Positions 15,260 through 24,087 of a stretch of DNA of 32,871 nt are shown one piece after another. Position numbers and translations under genes: made by a program. The stretch covers positions 1 through 32,871 of the forward strand of contig JAGNNA010000007.1 of NCBI GenBank assembly GCA_017990895.1. Reading direction: 5' to 3'. Position 1 is the first letter of the stretch, and each line of letters begins with the position of its first letter. This DNA is from Reyranella sp. (GTDB taxonomy: Bacteria; Pseudomonadota; Alphaproteobacteria; Reyranellales; Reyranellaceae). Under the pieces are notes generated by a model. That model worked only from the letters and a program-made list of their open reading frames with translations. It was not told where the DNA came from and ran no database searches.

Positions 15260-15265
15260 GATGAA

Positions 15266-17281
15266 TCATGACGTCCTCCGCAGGGTCAGATTGTCCGCCG
15301 TGTCGAGCCCGGCCGTCCAGCCGGGCGGCACCCAGGTCGTGGCGGTGTAGCCCTCGATGACGGCGGGGCCCGTGATCTCCTGTCCCGCGGCCAGCGCTTC
15401 GACAGTATAACGGTCGCAGTCGAGCCAGGCCTCGCCGTGGAAGATCTTCGCCTGCTCGGGCGCGCGGGCCGCGAGCGTCTCGCGGTCGAGCTTCGGCGCG
15501 CCGCCGATCGGCAGAGTGGCGCCGACCCGCAGGGTCACGATCTCGACGGGACGGTCGAGGTTGGCGCCGTGCATGAAGGTGCGGTGATGGGCGTCGGCGA
15601 ACAGGCCGGCGAGAGAGGCCGCATCGAGCGTATCGAGGCGGTCGGCCGGAATCTCGACGCCGACTTCGAAGGCCTGGCCGACGAAGCGCATGTCGAGCGT
15701 GTGGATGTACTCGAGCGTGCCGGGCAGCTTCATCCCGGCGAACTGCGCGGCCAGCCTGTCCCGCATCTCGGCGAAGATCCGGCCGGCCTCGCGGGCCGCG
15801 CCGTCGTCGAGCTTCATCTTGCGCGTGACGGCATCGAACTTGGTGTAGTCTGAGACAACCAGCCCGTAGGCCGAGATCACACCGGCGTTGGGTGGAACGA
15901 CGATGGTCGAGATGCCGAGCTCTTCGGCAATGCGCGCGGCATGCAGCGGACCCGCGCCGCCGAACGGCACCAGCGCGTAGTCGCGCGGATCGCGTCCGCG
16001 TTCGGTCGAGACCAGCTGGATGGCGCGCACGATGTTGGCATCGGCGAGCTGCAGCGCCGAGGAGGCGGCCTGCTCGACACTCAAGGCAAAGCGCTCGGCC
16101 AGCGGCTCGAAGGCGCGACGGGCCGCCTCGCCGTCGAGCTGCATGCGTCCGCCCAGTAACGCGCCGGGGCGGATCGTGCCGATCACGATATGCGCATCGG
16201 TGGTCGCCGGTTCGGTGCCGCCGCGGCCGTAGCAGGCGGGGCCGGGATCGGCGCCGGCGCTCTGCGGGCCGACCCGCAGCATGCCGCCATCGTCCACCCA
16301 GGCGATGGAGCCGCCGCCGGCGCCCACCGAGACGATGTCGAGCACCGGCGTGCGGATCGGCAGCCCGTCGATCTCCGTCTCGGCCGCGAGCGAGGGCCGG
16401 CCGTCCTGCACCAGGCAGACGTCGGTCGAGGTGCCGCCCATGTCGAAGGTGATGAGGTCCCTGAATCCGGAGCGGGCGGCTTGGCGCGTGGCGCCGACGA
16501 CGCCGGCCGCGGGACCGGAATAGAGTGCGGTGATGGCGCTCTGGCGCATCGCCTCGGCGGGAAGGCGTCCGCCGTTGGACTGCATCACCGTAAAGCGGCC
16601 CTTGAAGCCTGCGTCCGCCAGCTTGCCCTCGAAGCGATGCAGGTAGCCGTCGATCACTGGCTGCACATAGGCGGATAGAAGCGTCGTCGAGGCGCGTTCA
16701 AATTCGCGGAACTCGCGCGCCACCTGATGGCTGCACGTCACGAGCACGCCGGGCAGCGCCTCGGCGATCAGTGCCGCGAGTCGCTTCTCATGCACGGGAT
16801 CGGCATAGGCGTTCAGCAGGCAGATCGCGACCGCATGATAGCCGCCGTCCTTCAGGGCGGGCAGCAGCTCGGCCTTCACCTTCGCTTCGTCGAGCGGCGT
16901 CTCGACGGAACCGTCCGCGCGCAGCCGCTCGACCGCCTCGAAGCAATCCTTGCGGCGCACCGGTGGCGCGGGCTTCGCATAGAAGAGGTCGTAGATGTTG
17001 CGCCGGTCGTGGCGCTGCATGAACAGAAGGTCGCGGAAGCCCGCCGTCGCGACGAAGGCCACGGTCGCGCCCTTGCGTTCCAATACGGCATTGGTGGCGA
17101 CGGTCGAGCCGTGGCCGAGATCCTCGATGCGTGCGAGATCGATGCCCGATGCGATGAGCGCGGCGAAGGCGCCGACATCGGGCGACTTCGGGGTGCTCGG
17201 CACCTTGGTGACGACCAGGCGACCGCCTTCGACGGCGACCAGGTCGGTGAAAGTTCCCCCAACCTCGACGCCGACGCGCAT
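15266..17281 (-). CDS. hyuA: N-methylhydantoinase A / 5-oxoprolinase-type subunit HyuA
   Basis: 671 residues, normal for HyuA. The N-terminal ATPase-fold motif is GVEVGGTFTDLV (4-15), and the second phosphate motif is in TFDMGGTSTDVCLV, followed by VSVGAGGGSIAWVD and GPACYGRGG, all hallmarks of the hydantoinase A/oxoprolinase family. The protein is cytoplasmic and works with HyuB. The ATG at 17281 is preceded by GGGAACG and lies 12 bases after the ubiK stop. Substrate cannot be assigned; a link to the nearby amino-acid transporter is inference. Confidence 0.92.
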   Translation of the reverse strand: MRVGVEVGGTFTDLVAVEGGRLVVTKVPSTPKSPDVGAFAALIASGIDLARIEDLGHGSTVATNAVLERKGATVAFVATAGFRDLLFMQRHDRRNIYDLFYAKPAPPVRRKDCFEAVERLRADGSVETPLDEAKVKAELLPALKDGGYHAVAICLLNAYADPVHEKRLAALIAEALPGVLVTCSHQVAREFREFERASTTLLSAYVQPVIDGYLHRFEGKLADAGFKGRFTVMQSNGGRLPAEAMRQSAITALYSGPAAGVVGATRQAARSGFRDLITFDMGGTSTDVCLVQDGRPSLAAETEIDGLPIRTPVLDIVSVGAGGGSIAWVDDGGMLRVGPQSAGADPGPACYGRGGTEPATTDAHIVIGTIRPGALLGGRMQLDGEAARRAFEPLAERFALSVEQAASSALQLADANIVRAIQLVSTERGRDPRDYALVPFGGAGPLHAARIAEELGISTIVVPPNAGVISAYGLVVSDYTKFDAVTRKMKLDDGAAREAGRIFAEMRDRLAAQFAGMKLPGTLEYIHTLDMRFVGQAFEVGVEIPADRLDTLDAASLAGLFADAHHRTFMHGANLDRPVEIVTLRVGATLPIGGAPKLDRETLAARAPEQAKIFHGEAWLDCDRYTVEALAAGQEITGPAVIEGYTATTWVPPGWTAGLDTADNLTLRRTS

Positions 17282-17293
17282 CGTTCCCGTGCC

Positions 17294-17560
17294 CTACGCT
17301 TCGGGGCCGGAGGGGCCGGCGAGCCTGGCCTGCAGCTCGGCGATCTGCTTCCGGAGCTCCTCGTTCTCCTCGCGCGCCTTGGCGGCCATCGCCTTCACCG
17401 CGTCGAACTCGTCGCGGCGCGGAATGTCCATGCCGTCCAGGATCTTGGCGATCTGGTCGCGGACGCGGGCCTCGACTTCGTCCTTCATGCCGGTCAGCGC
17501 GCCCATGGCGCCGTTGGCCACTTTGGTGAGGTCGTCGATGAACGGATTGCGGGTTTGCAT
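17294..17560 (-). CDS. ubiK: UbiK/BMFP-type accessory factor
   Basis: 88 residues from ATG 17560 (AGGAGA upstream). It begins MQTRNPFIDDLTKVANGAMG, continues with a KDEVEARVRDQIAKIL helix and MDIPRRDEFDAVKAMAAKA, and ends in a coiled-coil rich in Glu/Arg/Leu (AREENEELRKQIAELQARLA). This is the YqiC/BMFP (DUF526) family; UbiK is an accessory factor for aerobic ubiquinone biosynthesis and forms trimers with membrane-fusion activity in vitro. It is divergent from the enoyl-CoA hydratase gene and lies 12 bases from hyuA, probably sharing its transcript. Confidence 0.9.
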   Translation of the reverse strand: MQTRNPFIDDLTKVANGAMGALTGMKDEVEARVRDQIAKILDGMDIPRRDEFDAVKAMAAKAREENEELRKQIAELQARLAGPSGPEA

Positions 17561-17629
17561 GGCAGGTCTCCTGATGCGGCGAGTATGGGCGGCTGGTAGC
17601 ATCCGGCGCAAGAAGCACTGGAGGATGCC

Positions 17630-18364
17630 GTGAGTCTGGTCAAAGTCGAGTCGAGCGAAGGTATCACCACCATCACCATGATGCGCCCGGAGAAGCGCAA
17701 CGCGCTGACCCAGGAGTTGTGTGACGGGCTCTACGAGGCGTATCGCGCCTTCGAGGAAGGCGACGATCTGGTGGCCGTGCTGCAGGCCGACGGCCCGGCC
17801 TTCTGCGTCGGTGCCGACCTCACCAATCCGCCCGCCGCCATGTGGAAGGCCGTGCCGCATGTCAGCCACGCGCTCACCAAGCCGGTCATCGCCGCCACCC
17901 AGGGCTGGGTGATCGGCGGCGGTATCTGCCTCGTGATGACCTGTGATCTCATGGTGTCTGCCGATACCACCAAGTTCATGTACCCTGAGGCCAAGGTCGG
18001 CGTGTTCGGTGGCCTGATGCCGGGCATCGTCTCGCGCATGCCGCACAAGGTCGCGATGGAGCTGCTGCTGCTCGGCGAGGAAATCTCGGTGAAGCGCGCC
18101 TACGACGTGGGCTTCGTGAACAAGGTCGTGCCGCTCGGCCAGGAGCGTGTCGAGGCGCGCCGCATGGCCAAGGTGATTGCCGAGTCCGCGCCGCTGGTGA
18201 TCCGCACCCTGCGCGACTTCGCCAACCAGACGCTGCCGCGCGGGCCCGCCGAGGTCTTCGTGCCGGAGCGCTACAAGCTCGAAACCATCGCCAACTCCGA
18301 GGACCGCAAGGAAGGCGCGGCCGCCTTCCGCGAGAAGCGGGCGCCCCGGTTCAAGGGACGCTGA
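17630..18364 (+). CDS. Enoyl-CoA hydratase/isomerase (crotonase) family protein
   Basis: 244 residues. GTG start at 17630 with TGGAGG seven bases before. The crotonase signature appears as ITTITMMRPEKRNALTQEL, the oxyanion segment AFCVGADL and VIGGGICLVMTCDLMVSADT, followed by YPEAKVGVFGGLMPGIVSRM. Family members act on acyl-CoA thioesters in fatty-acid or amino-acid breakdown. The substrate is not deducible. It is followed by proC after four bases. Confidence 0.9.
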   Translation: MSLVKVESSEGITTITMMRPEKRNALTQELCDGLYEAYRAFEEGDDLVAVLQADGPAFCVGADLTNPPAAMWKAVPHVSHALTKPVIAATQGWVIGGGICLVMTCDLMVSADTTKFMYPEAKVGVFGGLMPGIVSRMPHKVAMELLLLGEEISVKRAYDVGFVNKVVPLGQERVEARRMAKVIAESAPLVIRTLRDFANQTLPRGPAEVFVPERYKLETIANSEDRKEGAAAFREKRAPRFKGR

Positions 18365-18368
18365 CGCG

Positions 18369-19166
18369 ATGGGCAAGCTGCTGCTGATCGGCTGCGGCAA
18401 GATGGGCGGCGCCATGCTCGACGGCTGGCTGGCGCGCGGCCTGCCGGCCGCCGACATCGTCGTTGCCGAGCCGGTCGAGGCGATCCGTCCCCGGCACGCC
18501 GGAGTCCGCGTCGTCTCGTCTTCGGCCGAGGTGGAGGAGATCCCCGAGATCGTCGTGCTGGCCGTCAAGCCGCAGTCGATGGACGACACGCTGGTCGATC
18601 TTCGGCGGTTTGCCGCACAGGGCTCGGTCTTCCTGTCGATCGCGGCCGGCAAGACGTTGGGTTATTTCGCCGCCCGCCTCGGCAATGCGGCGAAGCTCGT
18701 GCGTAGCATGCCCAACACACCGGCGGCGGTGCGCCAGGGCATCACCGTCGCGACCGCCGCAGCGAGCGTGACGGCGGCGGAGAAGAAGCGCTGCCACGAG
18801 CTGCTGGAAGCGGTGGGGCAGGTCCTGTGGGCCGACGACGAGGCGCTGATTGATCCGGTCACCGCGCTCTCGGGAAGCGGTCCGGCCTATGTCTTCCTGC
18901 TGGTCGAGGCGATGGCGGAAGCGGGCACGAAGGCTGGGCTGCCCGCTGACATGGCCATGCAACTCGCCCGCGCCACCGTGGTGGGAAGCGGGGAACTGCT
19001 GAAGCAATCCAAGGAGCCGGCGTCGCAGCTGCGCGTTAACGTCACCAGTCCAGGCGGTACGACCGCCGCGGCCCTGCAGGTGCTGATGGCAAGCGACGGA
19101 ATCCAGCCGGTGTTCGACAAGGCCATCGCGGCCGCCTCGCATCGTTCGAAGGAGTTGGCAGGGTGA
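18369..19166 (+). CDS. proC: Pyrroline-5-carboxylate reductase
   Basis: 265 residues, standard size. ProC reduces pyrroline-5-carboxylate to proline with NAD(P)H. The Rossmann start LLLIGCGKMGGAMLDGWL (3-20) binds NADPH; VRSMPNTPAAVRQGIT and DPVTALSGSGPAYVFLLVEAM are the two family signatures. VTSPGGTTAAALQVL near the C-terminus is also typical. It follows the crotonase gene closely and its stop overlaps the TetR gene start (GTGA). Confidence 0.97.
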   Translation: MGKLLLIGCGKMGGAMLDGWLARGLPAADIVVAEPVEAIRPRHAGVRVVSSSAEVEEIPEIVVLAVKPQSMDDTLVDLRRFAAQGSVFLSIAAGKTLGYFAARLGNAAKLVRSMPNTPAAVRQGITVATAAASVTAAEKKRCHELLEAVGQVLWADDEALIDPVTALSGSGPAYVFLLVEAMAEAGTKAGLPADMAMQLARATVVGSGELLKQSKEPASQLRVNVTSPGGTTAAALQVLMASDGIQPVFDKAIAAASHRSKELAG

Positions 19167-19786
19167 ACGACGTCCGCGAAAAGGCTCTCGATGCCTTTCT
19201 CGGCCTGATCGCCGAGAAGGGCTACGCCGACGTGGCGCTGCGCGACGTGGCCCAGGCGGCAGGGGTGGGCTTCGCTGACCTCTATAGCGTCTATCCCGAC
19301 AAGATCTCTCTGGCCGCAGCCTTCATGGCGCGCATCGATGCGGAAGTGATGGCCGGGACCCCGTCTTCGGTCGATCCGGAGGAGACGCCACGCGATCGGC
19401 TGTTCGACGTGATGATGCGCCGCTACGACGCGCTGCGGCCCCACCGCGCGGCATTGCGGGCGCTCCGCCGCGCCGGCACGCGCGACCCGATGCTGGCGAT
19501 CGCGATGGGTCCGCCGTTGCGCCGTTCCATGGCGGCGATGCTGGAGGCCGCCTCGGTCGCCAGCGACGGATTGCCCGGTGCGCTGCGGCAGAACGGGCTG
19601 CTGGCCATTCACTATGCCGTGTCGCGGGTGTTCGACCGGGACGAAACCCGGGATCTTTCCAAGACGATGGCCGCCCTGGACAACCGCCTGAAGACGGCGG
19701 AGCGCTGGTCGCAACTCTTTGACAGATATGTGAAATCTCCGAATGGAGGGATTCCGCCGGGGGCTCCGGTTTCGCCCGAGGCGTGA
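19163..19786 (+). CDS. TetR family transcriptional regulator
   Basis: 207 residues. GTG start at 19163 overlaps the proC stop. The N-terminal helix-turn-helix is ALDAFLGLIAEKGYADVALRD followed by VAQAAGVGFADLYSVYPDK, the TetR pattern (about 8-50). The C-terminal part (MMRRYDALRPHRAALRALRR) recalls TetR proteins with a COQ9-like ligand domain. It sits four bases before the palindrome in the phasin promoter, so it could control the phasin or its own operon; that is inference. Confidence 0.85.
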   Translation: MNDVREKALDAFLGLIAEKGYADVALRDVAQAAGVGFADLYSVYPDKISLAAAFMARIDAEVMAGTPSSVDPEETPRDRLFDVMMRRYDALRPHRAALRALRRAGTRDPMLAIAMGPPLRRSMAAMLEAASVASDGLPGALRQNGLLAIHYAVSRVFDRDETRDLSKTMAALDNRLKTAERWSQLFDRYVKSPNGGIPPGAPVSPEA

Positions 19787-19789
19787 AGA

Positions 19790-19808
19790 TTTTGTGCAGT
19801 GCACAAAA
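19790..19808 (+). promoter_or_regulatory. Operator palindrome upstream of the phasin gene
   Basis: TTTTGTGCA-G-TGCACAAAA is a perfect 9-1-9 inverted repeat, ending 7 bases before the -35 box. Its centre TGCAGTGCA fits the TGC-N3-GCA pattern of PhaR-type boxes, and two further TGC-N3-GCA sites follow. There is no T-run, so a terminator is less likely. Confidence 0.6.
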
Positions 19809-19815
19809 ACATCCC

Positions 19816-19843
19816 TTGACTCGCTGCAATGCATCCCTAAATT
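19816..19843 (+). promoter_or_regulatory. Sigma-70-type promoter of the phasin gene, with internal operator box
   Basis: TTGACT (19816-19821) and TAAATT (19838-19843) are 16 bases apart. Between them lies TGCAATGCA (19825-19833), a TGC-N3-GCA box, so a bound repressor would block RNA polymerase. Confidence 0.6.
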
Positions 19844-19854
19844 GAGCTTCATTG

Positions 19855-19863
19855 TGCACCGCA
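19855..19863 (+). promoter_or_regulatory. Third TGC-N3-GCA box
   Basis: TGCACCGCA lies just downstream of the predicted -10 box, near the expected transcription start. With the sites at 19794-19804 and 19825-19833 it forms an array of three boxes in the phasin control region. Confidence 0.4.
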
Positions 19864-19915
19864 GCAAAGCGGGGCACCCCCAGCTCAGCTTGCTTCGTCC
19901 ATCAAGGAGATCTCC

Positions 19916-20350
19916 ATGTACGCCAACGGTGCCTTCAAGAACCCCTTCGCCGACTTCGACTTCAGCAAGATCTCCGGTGAGTTCAAGCTTCCGACCGTGA
20001 ACGTCGAGACGTTCGTCGAGACCGCGCGCAAGAACTTCGCGACCATGACCTCGCTCAACACCGCCGCCGTCGAGCAGATGAAGACGATCGCGCAGCGCCA
20101 GGGCGACATGGTCCGCGCCGCGATGGAAGACTTCTCCAAGCACGGCAGCGAAGTGCTCGCCGCCGCGACCGTCGAGGAGAAGGCCGCCAAGCAGATCGAT
20201 TTCATCAAGAAGTCCTACGACTCGGCGATCACCAACACCAAGGAACTGGCCGACCTCTACACCAAGGGCCAGGCCGACGCCGTGACGGCGTTGAGCGCCC
20301 GCGTCGCCGAGCTGACCGAAGAGGTCAAGGCCGCGATCGCCAAGAAGTAA
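19916..20350 (+). CDS. Phasin family protein (PHA granule-associated)
   Basis: 144 residues, almost wholly helical. It has an FADFDFSKISGEFKLP start, NVETFVETARKNFATMTSLN and VEQMKTIAQRQGDMVRAAMEDF, the alphaproteobacterial phasin pattern. Phasins coat polyhydroxyalkanoate granules and control their number and size. AAGGAG (19904-19909) precedes the ATG. A terminator follows and the gene is apparently monocistronic. The upstream array of TGC-N3-GCA boxes suggests PhaR-type control. No PHA synthase is in the window. Confidence 0.9.
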   Translation: MYANGAFKNPFADFDFSKISGEFKLPTVNVETFVETARKNFATMTSLNTAAVEQMKTIAQRQGDMVRAAMEDFSKHGSEVLAAATVEEKAAKQIDFIKKSYDSAITNTKELADLYTKGQADAVTALSARVAELTEEVKAAIAKK

Positions 20351-20377
20351 GCGTCGATCGGTCAGTTGCCGATCCGG

Positions 20378-20404
20378 AAAGGGGCCGCGTACGTGGCCCC
20401 TTTT
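20378..20404 (+). terminator. Rho-independent terminator of the phasin gene
   Basis: AAAGGGGCC and GGCCCCTTTT form a stem around GCGTACGT, ending in TTTTCTTTT. It begins about 28 bases after the phasin stop. Confidence 0.9.
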
Positions 20405-20437
20405 CTTTTGCGTGCGCGGCTTTAGGTTCTGCGCACC

Positions 20438-20776
20438 ATGGCGACCATCACCTATGAAGACTTCGAACGTGTCGATATTCGTGTCGGCACCATCGTCGAA
20501 GCGGCGCCGCTCGAAGGCGCGCGCAAGCCCGCCTATCGGCTCCTGATCGATTTCTGCGGCGAGATCGGCACGAAGAAATCCTCGGCGCAGATCACCGTGC
20601 ACTATACGCCGGAAGACCTGATCGGCCGTCAGGTCGCGGCGGTCGTGAACTTCCCGCCGCGCCAGATCGGCAGGTTCATGTCCGAAGTCCTGACGCTCGG
20701 CTTTCCGGCCGCCGACGGCAGCGTCGTGCTGATCGCGCCGACCAAGCCGGTGCCGAACGGCGGCAAGCTGTTCTAG
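20438..20776 (+). CDS. csaA: CsaA-type tRNA-binding domain protein
   Basis: 112 residues, matching CsaA. The OB-fold tRNA-binding domain is seen in YEDFERVDIRVGTIVEAAPL, EIGTKKSSAQITVHYTPEDLIGRQV and VVNFPPRQIGRFMSEVLTLGF. CsaA is a small homodimeric protein with tRNA-binding and reported export-chaperone activity. It stands alone between the phasin terminator and a REP-like element, convergent with the downstream aminotransferase. Confidence 0.93.
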   Translation: MATITYEDFERVDIRVGTIVEAAPLEGARKPAYRLLIDFCGEIGTKKSSAQITVHYTPEDLIGRQVAAVVNFPPRQIGRFMSEVLTLGFPAADGSVVLIAPTKPVPNGGKLF

Positions 20777-20784
20777 AGATCAAG

Positions 20785-20845
20785 GGAGCGCGCCACTCCA
20801 GTGGCGCCTCATGATCATGATTGCGCCACTGGAGTGGCGCGCTCC
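20785..20845. repeat. REP-like paired-hairpin element, copy 3
   Basis: Two 23-base arms (20785-20807, 20823-20845) are identical to the arms of the copy at 15200. The 15-base spacer CTCATGATCATGATT shares GATCATGAT with copy 2. It lies between the convergent csaA and ilvE genes. Confidence 0.9.
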
Positions 20846-20853
20846 AATGAGGC

Positions 20854-21960
20854 TTAGAAAACCTTGTGGATCCAGCCGTGCGGATCGGCCGTGCGGCCGC
20901 GCTGGATGCCGACGAGGGCGGCCTTCAGTTCCTCGGTCTTCGCGCCCGAGCCGCCATTGCCGATCCTGAACTCGCCTTGCTTGCTGCGCACGGTGCCGAT
21001 CGGCGTGACGACCGCGGCGGTGCCGCAGGCGAAGGCTTCGCGCAGGCGGCCGCTGGCGGCATCCTTGCGCCACTGCTCGATCGAATAACGCTCCTCGCTC
21101 ACCTTGATGCCCTTGTCCCTGGCGAGCGTCAGCAGCGAGCTGCGCGTGATGCCGGGCAGGATCGTGCCGCCGAGCGGCGGGGTGATCATCGAGCCGTCGT
21201 CGAACACGAAGAAGATGTTCATGCCGCCCAGCTCCTCGATCCAGCGCTGTTCGACGGCATCGAGGAAAACGACCTGGTCGCAGCCATGGCGCGTCGCCTC
21301 GGCCTGCGCCTGCAGGCTGGCCGCATAGTTGCCGCCGCATTTGGCGGCGCCGGTGCCGCCGGGGGCGGCACGGGTGAAATCCTCGGAGACCCAGACGGAC
21401 ACCGCCGGTGCATCGGTCTTGAAGTAGGCGCCGACCGACGAGGCGATGACGATGAAGAGGTAATCCGACGAGGGCTTCACGCCGAGGAAGATCTCATTGG
21501 CAAACATGAAGGGCCGGAGGTAGAGGCTGCCGTCGCCCTCCGGGATCCACGCCCGGTCGATCTTGACCAGCTGGTCGACCGCCTCGAGGAACACGTCCTC
21601 CGGCAGGGCCGGCATGGCGAGCCGCTCGGCCGACTGCTGGAAGCGGCGGGCATTCTCCAGCGGGCGGAACAGCGTCGCGCCGCCGTCGGCGGTGCGATAG
21701 GCCTTCAGCCCCTCGAAGATCTCCTGGGCGTAGTGCAGCACGGCGGCTGCCGGATCCATCGGGATCGGCGCGCGCGGCTCGACCCTCGCATCGTGCCAGC
21801 CCTGGGACTCGTGATAGCGGATGGTGACCATGTGGTCGGAGAAGACGCGGCCGAATCCCGGATTCTTGAGCAGCGCCGCGCGTTGATCGGCGGGAAGCGG
21901 CGACGGGTGCGGAACGTGCGTGAACTGAAGCGACGGTGTCTTGGACATTGCCTTGGACAT
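20854..21960 (-). CDS. ilvE: Branched-chain amino-acid aminotransferase, type II
   Basis: 368 residues from ATG 21960 (an ATG four codons later, at 21948, is an alternative; CAAGG precedes it). The size and blocks LHYAQEIFEGLKAYR, SLYLRPFMFANEIFLGV and LPGITRSSLL identify the long BCAT type. The PLP lysine is Lys207 in AAKCGGNYAASL and the conserved acid is Glu243 (IEELGGMNIFFV). It interconverts Leu/Ile/Val and their 2-oxo acids. It follows the histidine-kinase gene after 64 bases on the same strand and may belong to that operon. Confidence 0.93.
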   Translation of the reverse strand: MSKAMSKTPSLQFTHVPHPSPLPADQRAALLKNPGFGRVFSDHMVTIRYHESQGWHDARVEPRAPIPMDPAAAVLHYAQEIFEGLKAYRTADGGATLFRPLENARRFQQSAERLAMPALPEDVFLEAVDQLVKIDRAWIPEGDGSLYLRPFMFANEIFLGVKPSSDYLFIVIASSVGAYFKTDAPAVSVWVSEDFTRAAPGGTGAAKCGGNYAASLQAQAEATRHGCDQVVFLDAVEQRWIEELGGMNIFFVFDDGSMITPPLGGTILPGITRSSLLTLARDKGIKVSEERYSIEQWRKDAASGRLREAFACGTAAVVTPIGTVRSKQGEFRIGNGGSGAKTEELKAALVGIQRGRTADPHGWIHKVF

Positions 21961-22024
21961 TTCTCTCTTGAGTATTTCTTTCAATCTATCACAGGCGGCT
22001 CTGCCGCAAGTCCCCCGCCGCCGC

Positions 22025-23376
<1,352 letters not shown>

Positions 23377-23380
<4 letters not shown>

Positions 23381-24081
23381 GCGTCGACCAGCCGGTAGCC
23401 CTGGCCGCGCACCGTGCGCAGATAGCGCGGAAACGACGGGTCAGGCTCGATCTTGCGCCGCAGCCGCGTCACCTGCACGTCGATGGCACGTTCGTTCACG
23501 GATGCGCCGATGATCCTGCACAGGGTCTCGCGGCTCAGCACCTCGCCGATGCGGCCGGTGAAGGCGCGCATCAGGGCGATCTCGGCGTCGGTCAGCGGGA
23601 CGCGCTTGCCCTTGTCGGTGAGTTCGCCCAGTTCGAGGTCGAACTGCATGGGGCCGAACGTCACCTGCCGCTGCGCTTCGGGTGCGGCGACGGTGCCGGC
23701 CGACCGGCCCCGGCGCAGCACGCTCTGGATGCGCAGCAGCAGCTCACGCGGCTCGAAGGGCTTGCCGAGATAGTCGTCGACCCCCCGCTCGAGGCCGGCG
23801 ATGCGATCCTTGGTCTCGACCATCGCCGTCAGCATCAGGATCGGCACGTCGTCGGTGCGGCGCAGCTCGGTCGCGAATTCGAGGCCGGTCTCGCCCGGCA
23901 TCATGACGTCGAGCACGATCAGGTCGAAATCGAGGGAACTCAGCCGCTGGCGCGCCTCCGCGGCGCTGGCCGCGGTGGAGACACGGAAGTCGTTGCGCGA
24001 CAAGAACGACTTCAGGAGTTCGCGCAGGCGGGTATCGTCGTCGACGACCAGGATGTGAGGCTTGTCGGTCGACGCATCCAT
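23377..24081 (-). CDS. petR: OmpR-family response regulator, PetR-like
   Basis: 234 residues. Receiver domain at about 8-125: acidic pocket Asp14-Asp16, phospho-acceptor Asp58 in VLDVMMPGETGLEFA, Thr85 and Lys107. The C-terminal winged helix (about 140-232) ends YLRTVRGQGYRLVDA. The sequence and the MarR gene just upstream match, as I recall, the petP-petR pair of Rhodobacter, which is essential there; the regulon in other genera is not settled. Here a kinase gene follows directly, which gives the regulator a clear partner. The ATG lies six bases after the MarR stop. Confidence 0.88.
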
Positions 24082-24087
24082 CGCGCG

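Noticed and set aside
13489-15264. 591-codon plus-strand frame opposite hyuB
   Set aside because: It reads through the long inverted repeat and REP-like element and is antisense to a motif-rich HyuB.
18887-20602. 571-codon minus-strand frame
   Set aside because: It spans proC, TetR, the phasin promoter and terminator in antisense and has no recognisable domain.
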